A DNA stretch of 23,855 bases from a virus. The stretch covers positions 1 to 23,855 of the IMG/VR virus record IMGVR_UViG_3300035158_000239; one strand, given 5' to 3'. The notes below the pieces were generated by a model. It saw nothing but the letters and a program-made list of their open reading frames with translations. It made no database searches and had not been told where the DNA came from. Within the stretch, counting starts at the first letter, position 1, and every line of letters begins with the position of its first letter. Below are positions 13,158 to 22,151 of the stretch, piece after piece. A program made the translations under genes and the position numbers.

Positions 13158-13814
13158 ATGGATAACAAAGGTTTAATGATTGGCATTCCTACACGCGGCT
13201 TATGGCAGTCGCGTTTTGGTGTGTGCTTGGCAATGCTGACCGCAAACCTTGTCAATAACAAGGTTCCTTTCGCCGTCAACAGCGCGGAAACAAGCTGTCT
13301 GTCACGTTCCCGCCAAGAATTGATGGAAGGCGCAAAAAAGCTAGGCTTCCGTCATCTGCTGTTTCTTGACGATGATATGACGTTTCCAGCCAGCGTATAT
13401 CAGGACTTTCTTAAACACGGTAAAGACGTTGTTGCGGCCAATTGTGTCACACGTTCTGCCAAATCGCCGCGATTTACCGCTGCCGCTGATGGATTCCTGC
13501 TGAACAGCAAGGAAATGACTGGCTTGACCAAGGCTGACAAGGTTGGTGCTGCCGTCATGCTGCTGGACATGAATGCTTTTCAAGACGATATTGGCGGACT
13601 GTTTGAAGTTCCGTGGGATGATGAAAAGAAAGCCTATCATGGCGAAGATTACACATTTTGCCGCAAGCTGAAGCAGCGCGGAACTGATATCTGGATTGAC
13701 CATGACGTTTCAAAGCATATCGGTCATATCGGTCTTTACACCTTCACTGCTGATTATGCGGATGCATTGATGAAGCAGGCACAGGACAACCCTGAAGAAA
13801 TGGAAAGGGTTTAA
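13158..13814 (+). CDS. Glycosyltransferase, GT-A fold (family 2-like)
   Basis: The 218-residue protein has the layout of a metal-dependent GT-A glycosyltransferase. IGIPTRG opens the nucleotide-binding fold, LLFLDDDMTFP (67-77) carries the DxD-type sugar-nucleotide and metal site (Asp71-73), and HGEDYTFCRKLKQRG (161-175) resembles the GED acceptor or base motif, followed by His187 and His190. I chose ATG 13158 because AAAGGCGC lies four bases upstream; the longer ORF would start inside a terminator stem. It is embedded among head and tail genes, so its substrate may be a virion protein, or alternatively phage DNA or host surface sugars. Transfer reaction and substrate are inferred. Confidence 0.75.
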   Translation: MDNKGLMIGIPTRGLWQSRFGVCLAMLTANLVNNKVPFAVNSAETSCLSRSRQELMEGAKKLGFRHLLFLDDDMTFPASVYQDFLKHGKDVVAANCVTRSAKSPRFTAAADGFLLNSKEMTGLTKADKVGAAVMLLDMNAFQDDIGGLFEVPWDDEKKAYHGEDYTFCRKLKQRGTDIWIDHDVSKHIGHIGLYTFTADYADALMKQAQDNPEEMERV

Positions 13815-13817
13815 GGA

Positions 13818-14459
13818 ATGGCAACGTTCGGAGACATTTTAACGAAGGTCGTTAAGCGCCTTAAAGACCCGAATAATGTTGAAATATCATCTTCGGACGT
13901 TGCCACCGTTATTAATGACGCAATTCAGCACTGGTCTAAAATCCGTTTCTGGTTCAATGAGTTTCAAGACACGGTCACGCTGACGGCCAATGACCCTGTT
14001 CTTCCTACGCTATCTGTCACGCCGCTTTATCTGTTCCAGCAGGGCGGCATAACCATTAATTATGCGCAAACCCGCTGGCCGCTTAAGCCTGTTTCCAGTC
14101 TTGAATATGATGAAATGAACGTTCAAGGCCAAGGTATCCCATTTGCCTATACGGAACGTAACGGTGGTTATGAACTCTATTATTATCCTGATGCTGCCTA
14201 TTCAGCAGTTGTGCGCGGTGTTAAAGCATATGAAGAATTTGCCACAGATGGCTCAGAAAACAGCCAAAGCAATGACTTCACAACCAACGCCGCTGACCTG
14301 ATTATATATGAAGCCTTGGCGCGCCTGTTTGGTGAAATCAAGCAAGATCCAAAGATGGAATCTTACTATGCGAATCGCGCAATGAATGAAAAGTTGTCAT
14401 TGATGAAGCAAACAAACCGCCGTAAATCAACTGGCCGCATTGCAGTGGAGGGATTTTAA
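13818..14459 (+). CDS. Head-to-tail adaptor (P22 gp4-like)
   Basis: A 213-residue protein starts three bases after the glycosyltransferase stop, with AAAGGG in that gene's last codons as the ribosome binding site. The N-terminus (TFGDILTKVVKRLKDPNN, then ATVINDAIQHWSKIRFWFNE) and C-terminal helices (ADLIIYEALARLFGEIKQDP) resemble tail accessory or adaptor proteins of P22-type phages, which sit beneath the portal and seal packaged DNA. Position before the gp10-like hub gene supports this. The assignment rests on pattern and context. Confidence 0.65.
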   Translation: MATFGDILTKVVKRLKDPNNVEISSSDVATVINDAIQHWSKIRFWFNEFQDTVTLTANDPVLPTLSVTPLYLFQQGGITINYAQTRWPLKPVSSLEYDEMNVQGQGIPFAYTERNGGYELYYYPDAAYSAVVRGVKAYEEFATDGSENSQSNDFTTNAADLIIYEALARLFGEIKQDPKMESYYANRAMNEKLSLMKQTNRRKSTGRIAVEGF

Positions 14460-15224
14460 ATGCCGACATACACAACAAACTATAATTTAGCAAAACCTAA
14501 TGTAAACAGCGCCGATGATGAAGATCTTTGGGGTGACCAGCTAAATGACAACCTTGATATCATTGACACACAGATTAAGGCCAACGCTGATTTGGCCGCA
14601 CCATCAAGCCTGACGAAAGCCGCTGATTACACGCTTGATGCTGGTGACAATAACAAGACAGTTCTGGTTGATGCCACAGCGGGAAATGTCACAATAACGG
14701 CTGATGCAACGCTGGCAAACGGCTTCCGCTTTACTCTTATCCGTATTGACAATACTGCAAATACGGTCACTTTTGACCCGACTGGCGGACAAACTGTGAA
14801 TGGCGGCGCCACAAAAACGCTGGACTCGCAATATTCGCGCCTTTCCGTGGTTTCCAATGCAACAAACTGGTTTATTGAGGACGAAACGTTAGGCCTTGCA
14901 TCTGCTGCTGAAACGCTGGATGGTGCCTTGGCAACAAAAGCACTGACGCCTGCTGGATTTGCAGGCAACAAAAACCTTGCGCAGGACGGTTATTATAAGT
15001 TCCCTGGCGGTCTTATCATCCAATGGGGAACAGGTCAGGAAGGCACAAACACGCTTCCAACAGCTTTCACAAGCGCCAGCACATATGCTGTTGTGGCTGT
15101 TAAAAATGTTGCTGGTTCTGATGACTCCAGCAATACGGTTCAAAATATTTCAGGCACACAGTTCACCTACAGAAAAGGGGACGTTGAAACAGAAACATGC
15201 AACTATATTGCAATTGGATATTAA
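14460..15224 (+). CDS. Small tail fibre/tip protein with gp53-like C-terminal domain
   Basis: The 254-residue protein abuts the adaptor gene. Residues 1-45 (NYNLAKPNVNSADDEDLWGD) resemble an N-terminal attachment segment found in phage fibres. The middle is a beta-rich region (60-140), followed by a helical neck (147-170). The C-terminus has the pattern of gp53-like tail fibre tips: DGYYKFPGGLIIQWG (176-190), a threonine- and valine-rich sheet, and the ending CNYIAIGY. It probably binds a host receptor or caps a fibre. Its place between adaptor and tail hub genes is unusual, because the main fibre gene is 7 kb downstream. Confidence 0.7.
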   Translation: MPTYTTNYNLAKPNVNSADDEDLWGDQLNDNLDIIDTQIKANADLAAPSSLTKAADYTLDAGDNNKTVLVDATAGNVTITADATLANGFRFTLIRIDNTANTVTFDPTGGQTVNGGATKTLDSQYSRLSVVSNATNWFIEDETLGLASAAETLDGALATKALTPAGFAGNKNLAQDGYYKFPGGLIIQWGTGQEGTNTLPTAFTSASTYAVVAVKNVAGSDDSSNTVQNISGTQFTYRKGDVETETCNYIAIGY

Positions 15225-15227
15225 TGA

Positions 15228-17279
15228 ATGACAACAACGGTTTCGCGCTATATTGACATTAATGTTACACCTGGCGTCTGTCCTGATACGGATATGACGC
15301 GCGCCGAAACGCCGCATTTCACTGCCGCTGATAAAATCAGGTTTGTAAAGGGAAGGCCGCAAAAAATAGGCGGGTGGAAAAAAATCCTGATGAATAGCGC
15401 CGTCACTTTAGGCTGTGTCCGTGCCGTATTCAGCGCGCAGTTGGATGAAAAGCTTCAAACAATTCTAGGCGGGAGTAAAGCGCTTGGCGCGCTGATTGGT
15501 TCAAGCCTGAATAACATTACCCCTCTGGATGCAACCACAATAGCTGTTGCTAACAGTATTGATACGCACTATGCGACATTGGCCAATAATCCATTATCTA
15601 CAACAGACGGAAGCAATGAAGTTATTGTTTCCGACACTGAAGCCGCGCTTTTTAAGGCTGGTGATTCATATGTTCTTTCTGGCGCAACCGCTGTTGGCGG
15701 TATCGGAACCAGCCAGCTAAACAAAACTCATATTGTGCGCGCAGTTGATGCCGATAATGACCAGATCACAATCAAGGCTTCAAGCAATGCGACAAGCACG
15801 GCAACTGGCGGCGGCGCTTCAGTTGTCCGTTCAAGCGGACTTATCACGATTAATGACACTGCACACGGCCAAATAGATGGTTCTCGCGTTAAGATTACCG
15901 CTGCTGGAAATACTGGCGGCATTTTGGCCGCTGAAATCAATCTGGAATTTCAAATCAGAAATGTTCAGACAGACAGCTTTGACGTGATGACGGCCGGCAC
16001 AGCCACAAGCAGCGTTTCTGGCGGCGGTGGTGCTTCAACTGAATATCAACAGCAGATTGCGGCTGGCATTTGTGATGAAACAAATGGTCAAGGTTACGGT
16101 ATGGGGCTCTACGGCGTTGGCCTGTACGGAACGGCGCTTGTTTCCGCAAACGGCAGACGTTATCCGCGAATCTGGTTCTGTGACGTTTTTGGGGACAATA
16201 TCCTGACGACGCCAGGCAACCAAGGCGGAATTTACACATGGGATGGTGCCTTGATTGGCGCACCAGTGCTTGTTTCCAATGCACCGACTGACGTTAATTA
16301 TGCGTTTGTTTCCAATAATATTCTTGTCACATTTGGTTCTGGACAGCGCAACCGTGTAAAGGCCAGTGACCAAGGCGATATTACAAACTGGACAAGCAGC
16401 AGCACGAATCAGGTTTTCACAGATGACATTGAAGGGGCCGGCCTGCTGCGTTCACACGTATCATTGAACGGAACCAACCTTATATTTACCAACAATCAGT
16501 GCTACACCTTCCGCTATATCGGATTGCCGCTGATTTGGGAAATTAAGTTTAAGGATAACATAGGAATCATTGCACCAATGGCACGCGTTGTTGTCAAAGG
16601 CGTTGCGTATTGGATGGGTGAAAACAATTTTTATGAATGGCGCGGCGGAAACGTTGAAGTCATGAAGTCAAACACTGGCAATGAAAGCACACTTCTTAAC
16701 TATGTTTTCCAAAACATAAACCGTGGACAGCTTTCCAAATGCTTTGCATGGTACAACAAACGCTATGATGAAATCTGGTTTCATTATCCGTCTGAAGGCA
16801 GTAATGAAATTGACCGTGTCGCACGTTATCATGTAACGGAAAAGCACTGGACTCCTGACACATTTGACCGTCTGGCGGCTGAATATCCAAACCCGAACGC
16901 GCAGTTCCCGCGCCTTATTGACAGCAATAATAATTTTTATCGACATGAAGTTGGAAATGATGATGATGAAAGCGCAATGCCGTGGTCTTTGACAACCAAT
17001 TTACGTGACTTTGGCACTGATAACGTGCTGAATCCTGAAATTGTGCCTGACAGCATACAAACTGGCAATATAACGCTTGTGGCAGAAAGCTTTTCTTATC
17101 CGCAATCACCAACAGCAAAAAACACACGGACAATCACAATTGAGCCGACAACGCCAGTTTCGGCGCTTGGTGTTGATGGACGATTTGTTCAATACACGCT
17201 TTCTGGTGAAGCTTTAGGGCAAAACTGGATTATGGGTAAATGGAAGGAATCAATACAAGACAGTTCAAGGTCACAATGA
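15228..17279 (+). CDS. Tail hub / packaged DNA stabilisation protein (P22 gp10-like)
   Basis: This 683-residue protein starts three bases after the preceding stop. It resembles phage DNA-stabilisation and tail hub proteins: an N-terminal DKIRFVKGRPQKIGGWKKI segment, repeated glycine-rich GMGLYGVGLYG (291-301), WFCDVFGDNILTTPGNQGG, SNNILVTFGSGQRNRVKAS, WTSSSTNQ and FTNNQCYTFRYIGLP, which suggest a beta-propeller. Residues about 129-200 and 204-271 look like two related beta domains, each ending in a glycine-rich GGGAS stretch, and appear to be an inserted tandem duplication. It would attach to the adaptor and hold DNA inside the head. Confidence 0.75.
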   Translation: MTTTVSRYIDINVTPGVCPDTDMTRAETPHFTAADKIRFVKGRPQKIGGWKKILMNSAVTLGCVRAVFSAQLDEKLQTILGGSKALGALIGSSLNNITPLDATTIAVANSIDTHYATLANNPLSTTDGSNEVIVSDTEAALFKAGDSYVLSGATAVGGIGTSQLNKTHIVRAVDADNDQITIKASSNATSTATGGGASVVRSSGLITINDTAHGQIDGSRVKITAAGNTGGILAAEINLEFQIRNVQTDSFDVMTAGTATSSVSGGGGASTEYQQQIAAGICDETNGQGYGMGLYGVGLYGTALVSANGRRYPRIWFCDVFGDNILTTPGNQGGIYTWDGALIGAPVLVSNAPTDVNYAFVSNNILVTFGSGQRNRVKASDQGDITNWTSSSTNQVFTDDIEGAGLLRSHVSLNGTNLIFTNNQCYTFRYIGLPLIWEIKFKDNIGIIAPMARVVVKGVAYWMGENNFYEWRGGNVEVMKSNTGNESTLLNYVFQNINRGQLSKCFAWYNKRYDEIWFHYPSEGSNEIDRVARYHVTEKHWTPDTFDRLAAEYPNPNAQFPRLIDSNNNFYRHEVGNDDDESAMPWSLTTNLRDFGTDNVLNPEIVPDSIQTGNITLVAESFSYPQSPTAKNTRTITIEPTTPVSALGVDGRFVQYTLSGEALGQNWIMGKWKESIQDSSRSQ

Positions 17280-17557
17280 CAACACAGCCATATCCATTTA
17301 TTGAAAATGATAGCAACGCCATTCTTGGTGAGTTTTGCCGCGAATCTGCACGTTTGCGGGAACAGGATATTGCAGATTTTTCAAACCTTTCAAATGTGTT
17401 TATGAAAGGAAGAAAAGTTGGAAAAATACCAACGGGAAGTTCTGACGTTTCAGCAGGCGACCGTATAGGAGATTTTAACTATGACGCAAGCTATCTTTAC
17501 ATTTGCGTTGACAATTCAGGGGCTGCTTGGCGGCGCATAACATTAGGGAGTTGGTGA
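17276..17557 (+). CDS. Hypothetical tail-region protein, 93 aa
   Basis: The start ATG overlaps the hub gene stop (ATGA), and AAGG six bases upstream supports it over an in-frame ATG at 17240. The product (MTTQPYPFIENDSNAILGEF...) has a helical front and a beta-rich back ending YLYICVDNSGAAWRRITLG, a pattern seen in small phage virion proteins that carry a fibre-type strand motif. The next gene follows after one base. The role is unknown; a tail component is likely from context. Confidence 0.55.
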   Translation: MTTQPYPFIENDSNAILGEFCRESARLREQDIADFSNLSNVFMKGRKVGKIPTGSSDVSAGDRIGDFNYDASYLYICVDNSGAAWRRITLGSW

Positions 17558-17558
17558 C

Positions 17559-18491
17559 ATGGGGTTTTTCGAAAGCGTAGGAACTTTTTTGCATGGTGAT
17601 GACCAGCCAGCACAATCCCGTTCACAATCTGGATTTGCATTGCTTCCTGAAGAAGTTCAGAGCGCATACACAGGATATGCAAAAGACCTGACAAGAATGT
17701 TCAAAGGCGGTGCTGCGGATGATATGCTTACACCGCTTCCGCAAACGGAATACGAAACAACAGCCTTAAATGCAATTGGTAAAGGCTTCACGCCAACTGC
17801 TGAAACATTGCAGTCTGACATTTCAATGCAGATGAACCCATTTGATAATTATGTTATCAATGACATCAACCGTGAAGCGGCTGGTGGTTATTCAATTTTT
17901 AAAACAGCATTGGATGAAGCAGGACAGTTTGGTTCCAACCGCCAGATTCTTGGTGCAAATGATATTGAGAACACACGCCTGAATATGATTGGTAAGTTTA
18001 AACAAGACCAATACAACAAAGCCCTTGATAACAGCCTGAACCAGTTGACACAGCAGCGTGCGGCGGATGCTGGCTTGCAGATGGGTGCTGGTGAGTTCTT
18101 GCGCGGTCTGGACACTGGTACACGTCAAGCACCTGTGAATGCAATAACGCGCTTTGGAAAGCTTCTTAGTGTTCTTCCAACATCTGGTGGTTCAGAAAGT
18201 AATAGGTCTGGTCCTGTTGATGAATATGGTGCAATGGACTTTGCTGGTGATGTTGGCAAAGTTGCTGCAATCTTTTCAGATGAACGTCTTAAAAACATTT
18301 ACCGCAAGGTTGGTGAAGAAAACGGTCATAACCTTTATGAGTTTAGCTATATTGCTGACCCTGGCCGCCGCTATATTGGTGTTATTGCACAGGAAGTTAA
18401 AGAAAAGAATCCAGAGGCTGTGTATGTGAAAGACGGCTTCCTTGCTGTTGATTACGCACGCATTGGTGTTGAAATGAAGGAGTTAGCATAA
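17559..18491 (+). CDS. Ejection-type virion protein with C-terminal S74 chaperone domain
   Basis: The 310-residue product has two parts. Residues 1-200 are helical, with PEEVQSAYTGYAKDLTRMFK and a glutamine- and asparagine-rich stretch, resembling internal or ejection proteins of podoviruses. Residues about 238-308 match the peptidase S74 intramolecular chaperone: SDERLKNIYRKVG (240-252), with Ser240 and Lys245 as the expected catalytic pair, then YEFSYI, YIGVIAQEV (272-280) and DYARIGVEM. Such domains trimerise a protein and then cut themselves off, usually from tail spikes. AGGGAG precedes the start, and the end overlaps the next ATG by one base. Confidence 0.75.
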   Translation: MGFFESVGTFLHGDDQPAQSRSQSGFALLPEEVQSAYTGYAKDLTRMFKGGAADDMLTPLPQTEYETTALNAIGKGFTPTAETLQSDISMQMNPFDNYVINDINREAAGGYSIFKTALDEAGQFGSNRQILGANDIENTRLNMIGKFKQDQYNKALDNSLNQLTQQRAADAGLQMGAGEFLRGLDTGTRQAPVNAITRFGKLLSVLPTSGGSESNRSGPVDEYGAMDFAGDVGKVAAIFSDERLKNIYRKVGEENGHNLYEFSYIADPGRRYIGVIAQEVKEKNPEAVYVKDGFLAVDYARIGVEMKELA

Positions 18492-21400
18492 TGGCATTCA
18501 GTGACCTATTTTCTGGCGGAACAATGAGCATGAAGCCTTATGATGAATTGAATGCAGGCGGAAAGATTGGTCTTGCACTTCAATCATTGAAGGATCCAAT
18601 GGCGGTTCAGAATTACAGGGCTATGGCTTTGGCTGAACAGGAACGCCGTGACAAAGAAGCAAAGATGGAAGCGCTGAAGCAGCTTTCACAGGACATGATG
18701 GGCGAAACAGACGGCGTTCCGAATGAAGCTGGCGTTATGGGGCCGGTGCAGCTTAAAGACCCTATTTCACAAAAAGAAGCGCTTATTAAATACGCTGGCA
18801 TTACAGGCGATTATTCAGGGTTGTTTGGAATCGGCGCACGTCCGCCAGCGGCATTGCAAGTTGCTGATGAACTGGCAGCAGCGCGCGCATCTGGCGACAA
18901 AAACAGAATCAATGACATTCTGTTAGCTGGAAAGCTGACAGACAAAGGCGTTATATACAATTCAGAAACAGGAATGTATGAAGACGCTGCTGGATATGGC
19001 GGCGCTCTTGGCTCTCTTGGCCGTCAAGAAAACTATGGCGGCGAATCTGGAACGCTTCAGGCGCAGCGGGATTACAAGCCGCAAGTTATGCAGGCCGAAT
19101 ATTTGCAGGAAGGCTTCCAGAAGCTTCCTGCCTTGCAACGGGCGCTTCAATCAAAAGAACTGTCTGAAAGCTTTATCCAGCCCAAAATTGATAGCGTCTT
19201 GGCGCGCGCCAATGAATTTAATACCGGATTTGGCGGCGCTATTGGCAGCTTGGTTCCTGGCTCACCTGCGTATGATCTCAAAGTGGATATTGATACGCTT
19301 CTGGCCAATGCTGGATTTGATAAGCTGCAACAGATGCGGGATAACTCACCGACTGGCGGCGCCTTGGGGCAGGTTTCGGAACGTGAATTGGCGCTTTTGC
19401 AAGCCGCGCAGCAAGCTATTTACCAGTCGCAAACCAAAGAACAGCTACAGAAGAATCTTAAAGCGTTTCAGGAACAGCGCCTTAAATCGTTGCAGGCCGT
19501 CCGTGAAGCGTACATTCAGGACTATGAAAGGTTTGGTGGGAAAAGGGATCCAAACCTTCCTACACCAGAACAAACATTTGGAAAGTATCAGAAACAGCCT
19601 TCAAAATTTGATGGGGTTTCAGATGAACAGTTACTAAAAATAATCAATGGTCAGGCTGATAAGTTAAATTTGTCTGAATTGGAAAAACAGCACGGCTTGC
19701 CGGCCGGACTGCTTAATGCTGTTCTTATGGCAGAAAGCGCAGGTGATGCAAGCGCCGTTTCTCCAAAAGGCGCACAAGGGCTTTTCCAATTCATGCCAGA
19801 AACAGCTCAGTCATATGGCATAGATCCTTTTGACCCTGCACAGTCTGCCAGCGGCGCGGCTCGTATGTATGCAGACCTGTCTAAACAATACGGCGGCAAT
19901 CTGGACAAGATGCTTGCCGCCTATAATTGGGGTTCAGGAAACATGGAAAAATATGGCCTTGATAATATGCCAGATGAAACGCGCGGGTATATTCAGAAAG
20001 TCAGTTCCTTAATGCAGGACGTTGCACCGCAATTTTCCAAAGAAGAAGCGCTTGAGGAAGCAAAAAGACGAGGATTGACGGTTAATGGAAAAGGTGGAGT
20101 AAACGAATTTTCCCGCGAAGAAGCCATTGCTGAAGCCAAGCGCCGCGGTCTTTTGACTGGCGATAACAACCACCCGCAACAGCAAAATTCTGTTCAAACC
20201 GTTAAACAAGAACAGCCTGGATTCTTGGCCAGAATGGGAAGGGATATTAATAAAAGAATAAGACAGGGCGCGGAAACTTTGCAGCGCGATCAGGGCATTG
20301 CGGAAGATGTTTTTCAATTAGCAGGTCAAGGCGTTCTTGGCTTCGCTGGTGATACGGTAGGAAACGTTTTGCTGTCTGGTATTAATTATACGCCGCAACC
20401 AGTGAAGGATGCTGCTGGTTCTGCCTTGGCAACCATAGGAAAACTTCCTTCATTTGGTGGCGGCACCATTGGCGAAAAAATACCAGGTGAACTGCAAATG
20501 CTTAGCCAAAAATATGATAAATTTGCAGAAGAAAACCCGCGCGCAGCGGCAAACATAGAATCTGGCGTTAATATAGGTTCAATGCTTTTTGCCCCGACAA
20601 AAGCAGTTGGTACGGGCGATAAAATCTTGGACGTTGGAAAGAAAATTGAAAAGATTGGAAGTCCTGCTGTAAGAACCGCTGACGATTTGGCCGAAATGTC
20701 CAGAAAGGCATACAAGACCGCTGAACAGGCAGGCGGCAACGTTTCTGCTGCTGCAACTGATGACATTATCAATGACGTTCTGAACCGCATAGACCTTAAA
20801 ACTTCTGAAGCCAAAACAATATTCCCGAATCAGGCCAAGGAAATTGAAGACACTCTATTCAATCTTATTGATATGAGTGGAAAGCCTATGACCTTTCAAG
20901 GAATTGAGGAAATAGACAAAATCCTTACCTTGAAAAAGAAAAACCACTTCAATCCTGCCACAGGCGGACTTGATGAAATAGGTGCTGCATATGATGAAAT
21001 TCAGGACGCTTTGCGCGAAGGCGTTGTAACGGCAATTGAGCAAGGAAAAATCAGCGGTGGGCCGGAAGCCTTTAGGGCGGCAAAAGAAGCCAAAAACCTT
21101 TGGTCACGCAGGATTAAGCTTCAGAACATAGAAGATATTATTCAGCGCGCAGAACGCATGGATAATCCCGCAAAATCTTTTCAAGTCCAAGTCGGACAGC
21201 TTTTGGAAAACAAAAAGAAAATACGGTCATACAGCAAAGCTGAACGGGAGCTTCTGGAAAAGATTGTTAAGCTTGGGCCGAGTGATGAAATTTTAAGGTC
21301 TTTGGGCAGCAGGCTTGGCGGTATCATATCCCTTGGCACTGGCAATCCGCTGACTGGCGGAGCATTAACGGTTGGAGCAAAAACAGCAAGGGAAATTGGC

Positions 21401-21613
21401 AACGCCAGACAACTTAAAAAGCTTAATGAAGCTGGCCAAACTATTGCTTATGGCGGACCACCGCCAAAACCTTCAGCTTTGGCGAAAATAGCTAAGCCAG
21501 TTGGACAATCTGTAAGATTGACAGGCGAAACGGCAAAGGCGCTGGATTCGCCTGCTCTCCAAAAGCTTATGCAGATCGAACTATATAATCAGTATTTTGG
21601 AGAAGAAAAATAG
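18491..21613 (+). CDS. Large ejection protein with lytic transglycosylase domain
   Basis: This 1040-residue protein is probably ejected with the DNA to open the cell wall. Residues about 396-508 form an SLT-type transglycosylase: LLNAVLMAESAGD with catalytic Glu415, SPKGAQGLFQFMPETA (424-439) and AAYNWGSGNM (476-485). The first 380 residues are helical. The motif EEAxxEAKRRGL occurs twice (518-529 and 543-554). Residues about 600-720 contain alanine- and glycine-rich possibly amphipathic segments. The rest is helical and charged. AAGGAG eight bases upstream supports the start. Similar fused proteins sit at the end of the ejection cluster in other podoviruses. Confidence 0.8.
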   Translation: MAFSDLFSGGTMSMKPYDELNAGGKIGLALQSLKDPMAVQNYRAMALAEQERRDKEAKMEALKQLSQDMMGETDGVPNEAGVMGPVQLKDPISQKEALIKYAGITGDYSGLFGIGARPPAALQVADELAAARASGDKNRINDILLAGKLTDKGVIYNSETGMYEDAAGYGGALGSLGRQENYGGESGTLQAQRDYKPQVMQAEYLQEGFQKLPALQRALQSKELSESFIQPKIDSVLARANEFNTGFGGAIGSLVPGSPAYDLKVDIDTLLANAGFDKLQQMRDNSPTGGALGQVSERELALLQAAQQAIYQSQTKEQLQKNLKAFQEQRLKSLQAVREAYIQDYERFGGKRDPNLPTPEQTFGKYQKQPSKFDGVSDEQLLKIINGQADKLNLSELEKQHGLPAGLLNAVLMAESAGDASAVSPKGAQGLFQFMPETAQSYGIDPFDPAQSASGAARMYADLSKQYGGNLDKMLAAYNWGSGNMEKYGLDNMPDETRGYIQKVSSLMQDVAPQFSKEEALEEAKRRGLTVNGKGGVNEFSREEAIAEAKRRGLLTGDNNHPQQQNSVQTVKQEQPGFLARMGRDINKRIRQGAETLQRDQGIAEDVFQLAGQGVLGFAGDTVGNVLLSGINYTPQPVKDAAGSALATIGKLPSFGGGTIGEKIPGELQMLSQKYDKFAEENPRAAANIESGVNIGSMLFAPTKAVGTGDKILDVGKKIEKIGSPAVRTADDLAEMSRKAYKTAEQAGGNVSAAATDDIINDVLNRIDLKTSEAKTIFPNQAKEIEDTLFNLIDMSGKPMTFQGIEEIDKILTLKKKNHFNPATGGLDEIGAAYDEIQDALREGVVTAIEQGKISGGPEAFRAAKEAKNLWSRRIKLQNIEDIIQRAERMDNPAKSFQVQVGQLLENKKKIRSYSKAERELLEKIVKLGPSDEILRSLGSRLGGIISLGTGNPLTGGALTVGAKTAREIGNARQLKKLNEAGQTIAYGGPPPKPSALAKIAKPVGQSVRLTGETAKALDSPALQKLMQIELYNQYFGEEK

Positions 21614-21642
21614 GTTACAATACAACAAGAAAGGGTTAACAA

Positions 21643-21975
21643 ATGTCCAAACATACAGCCACTATTGATGCCAATGAAAGCGTTGAAATCTGTTCCGTGT
21701 CACGCGGTACGGATATGGACGCTTATGAGGTTACCGTTTTTGCCACAGGCGCCTTTGGAAGCGGAACGGTTACGATTCAGGCCAGTCCTGACGGCGGAAC
21801 AACCAAGGTAACGCTGAAGGACGTTGGCGGAACAACCGTTTCAATTACACAAGACGATGTTTATAACATTCGCCTTGGTTACGCAGGAAAGCTTGGGGAA
21901 GAAATCAAGCTTTATGCCACAATGCAGGGTGCAACCGATCCTGACGTGGCTATTACAGCATTTGATAACAGGTAG
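21643..21975 (+). CDS. Small beta-rich structural protein, 110 aa
   Basis: The 110-residue product (MSKHTATIDANESVEICSVS...) is almost all strand-forming, with GSGTVTIQASPDGGTTKVTL in its centre, similar to small phage tail or head decoration proteins of immunoglobulin-like or jelly-roll type. AGAAAGGG about eight bases upstream supports the start. It sits between the ejection protein and the tail fibre, so a tail-associated role is likely but unproven. Confidence 0.55.
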   Translation: MSKHTATIDANESVEICSVSRGTDMDAYEVTVFATGAFGSGTVTIQASPDGGTTKVTLKDVGGTTVSITQDDVYNIRLGYAGKLGEEIKLYATMQGATDPDVAITAFDNR

Positions 21976-21977
21976 AA

Positions 21978-22151
21978 ATGAGCAAGCTAAAACGCCCTAT
22001 CCGTGATCCGTTATATGACGAAATTTATCGTCCGATAAATGACGATTCAAACCCATTGCCAGACAATCAGTATTTCACGGATGATAACACGCATAATGCT
22101 TATTATACCGATGACAACAAAAACAATCATTATGTAGCGGTGGATCCATAA
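21978..22151 (+). CDS. Small acidic protein upstream of tail fibre, 57 aa
   Basis: This ORF (MSKLKRPIRDPLYDEIYRPI...) starts two bases after one stop and ends directly against the next ATG, so it fills the gap completely. The product is rich in D, N and Y, with the pattern YFTDDN and YYTDDN repeated, and it ends YVAVDP. It may be an adaptor or calcium-binding-like tail peptide, but no family is recognised. Confidence 0.55.
   Translation: MSKLKRPIRDPLYDEIYRPINDDSNPLPDNQYFTDDNTHNAYYTDDNKNNHYVAVDP

Noticed and set aside
18978-19637. 219-codon plus-strand ORF inside the transglycosylase gene
   Set aside because: Low-complexity mixture without a family pattern or ribosome binding site; the main frame holds the SLT domain. 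Unlike the methyltransferase case there is no recognisable inner protein.
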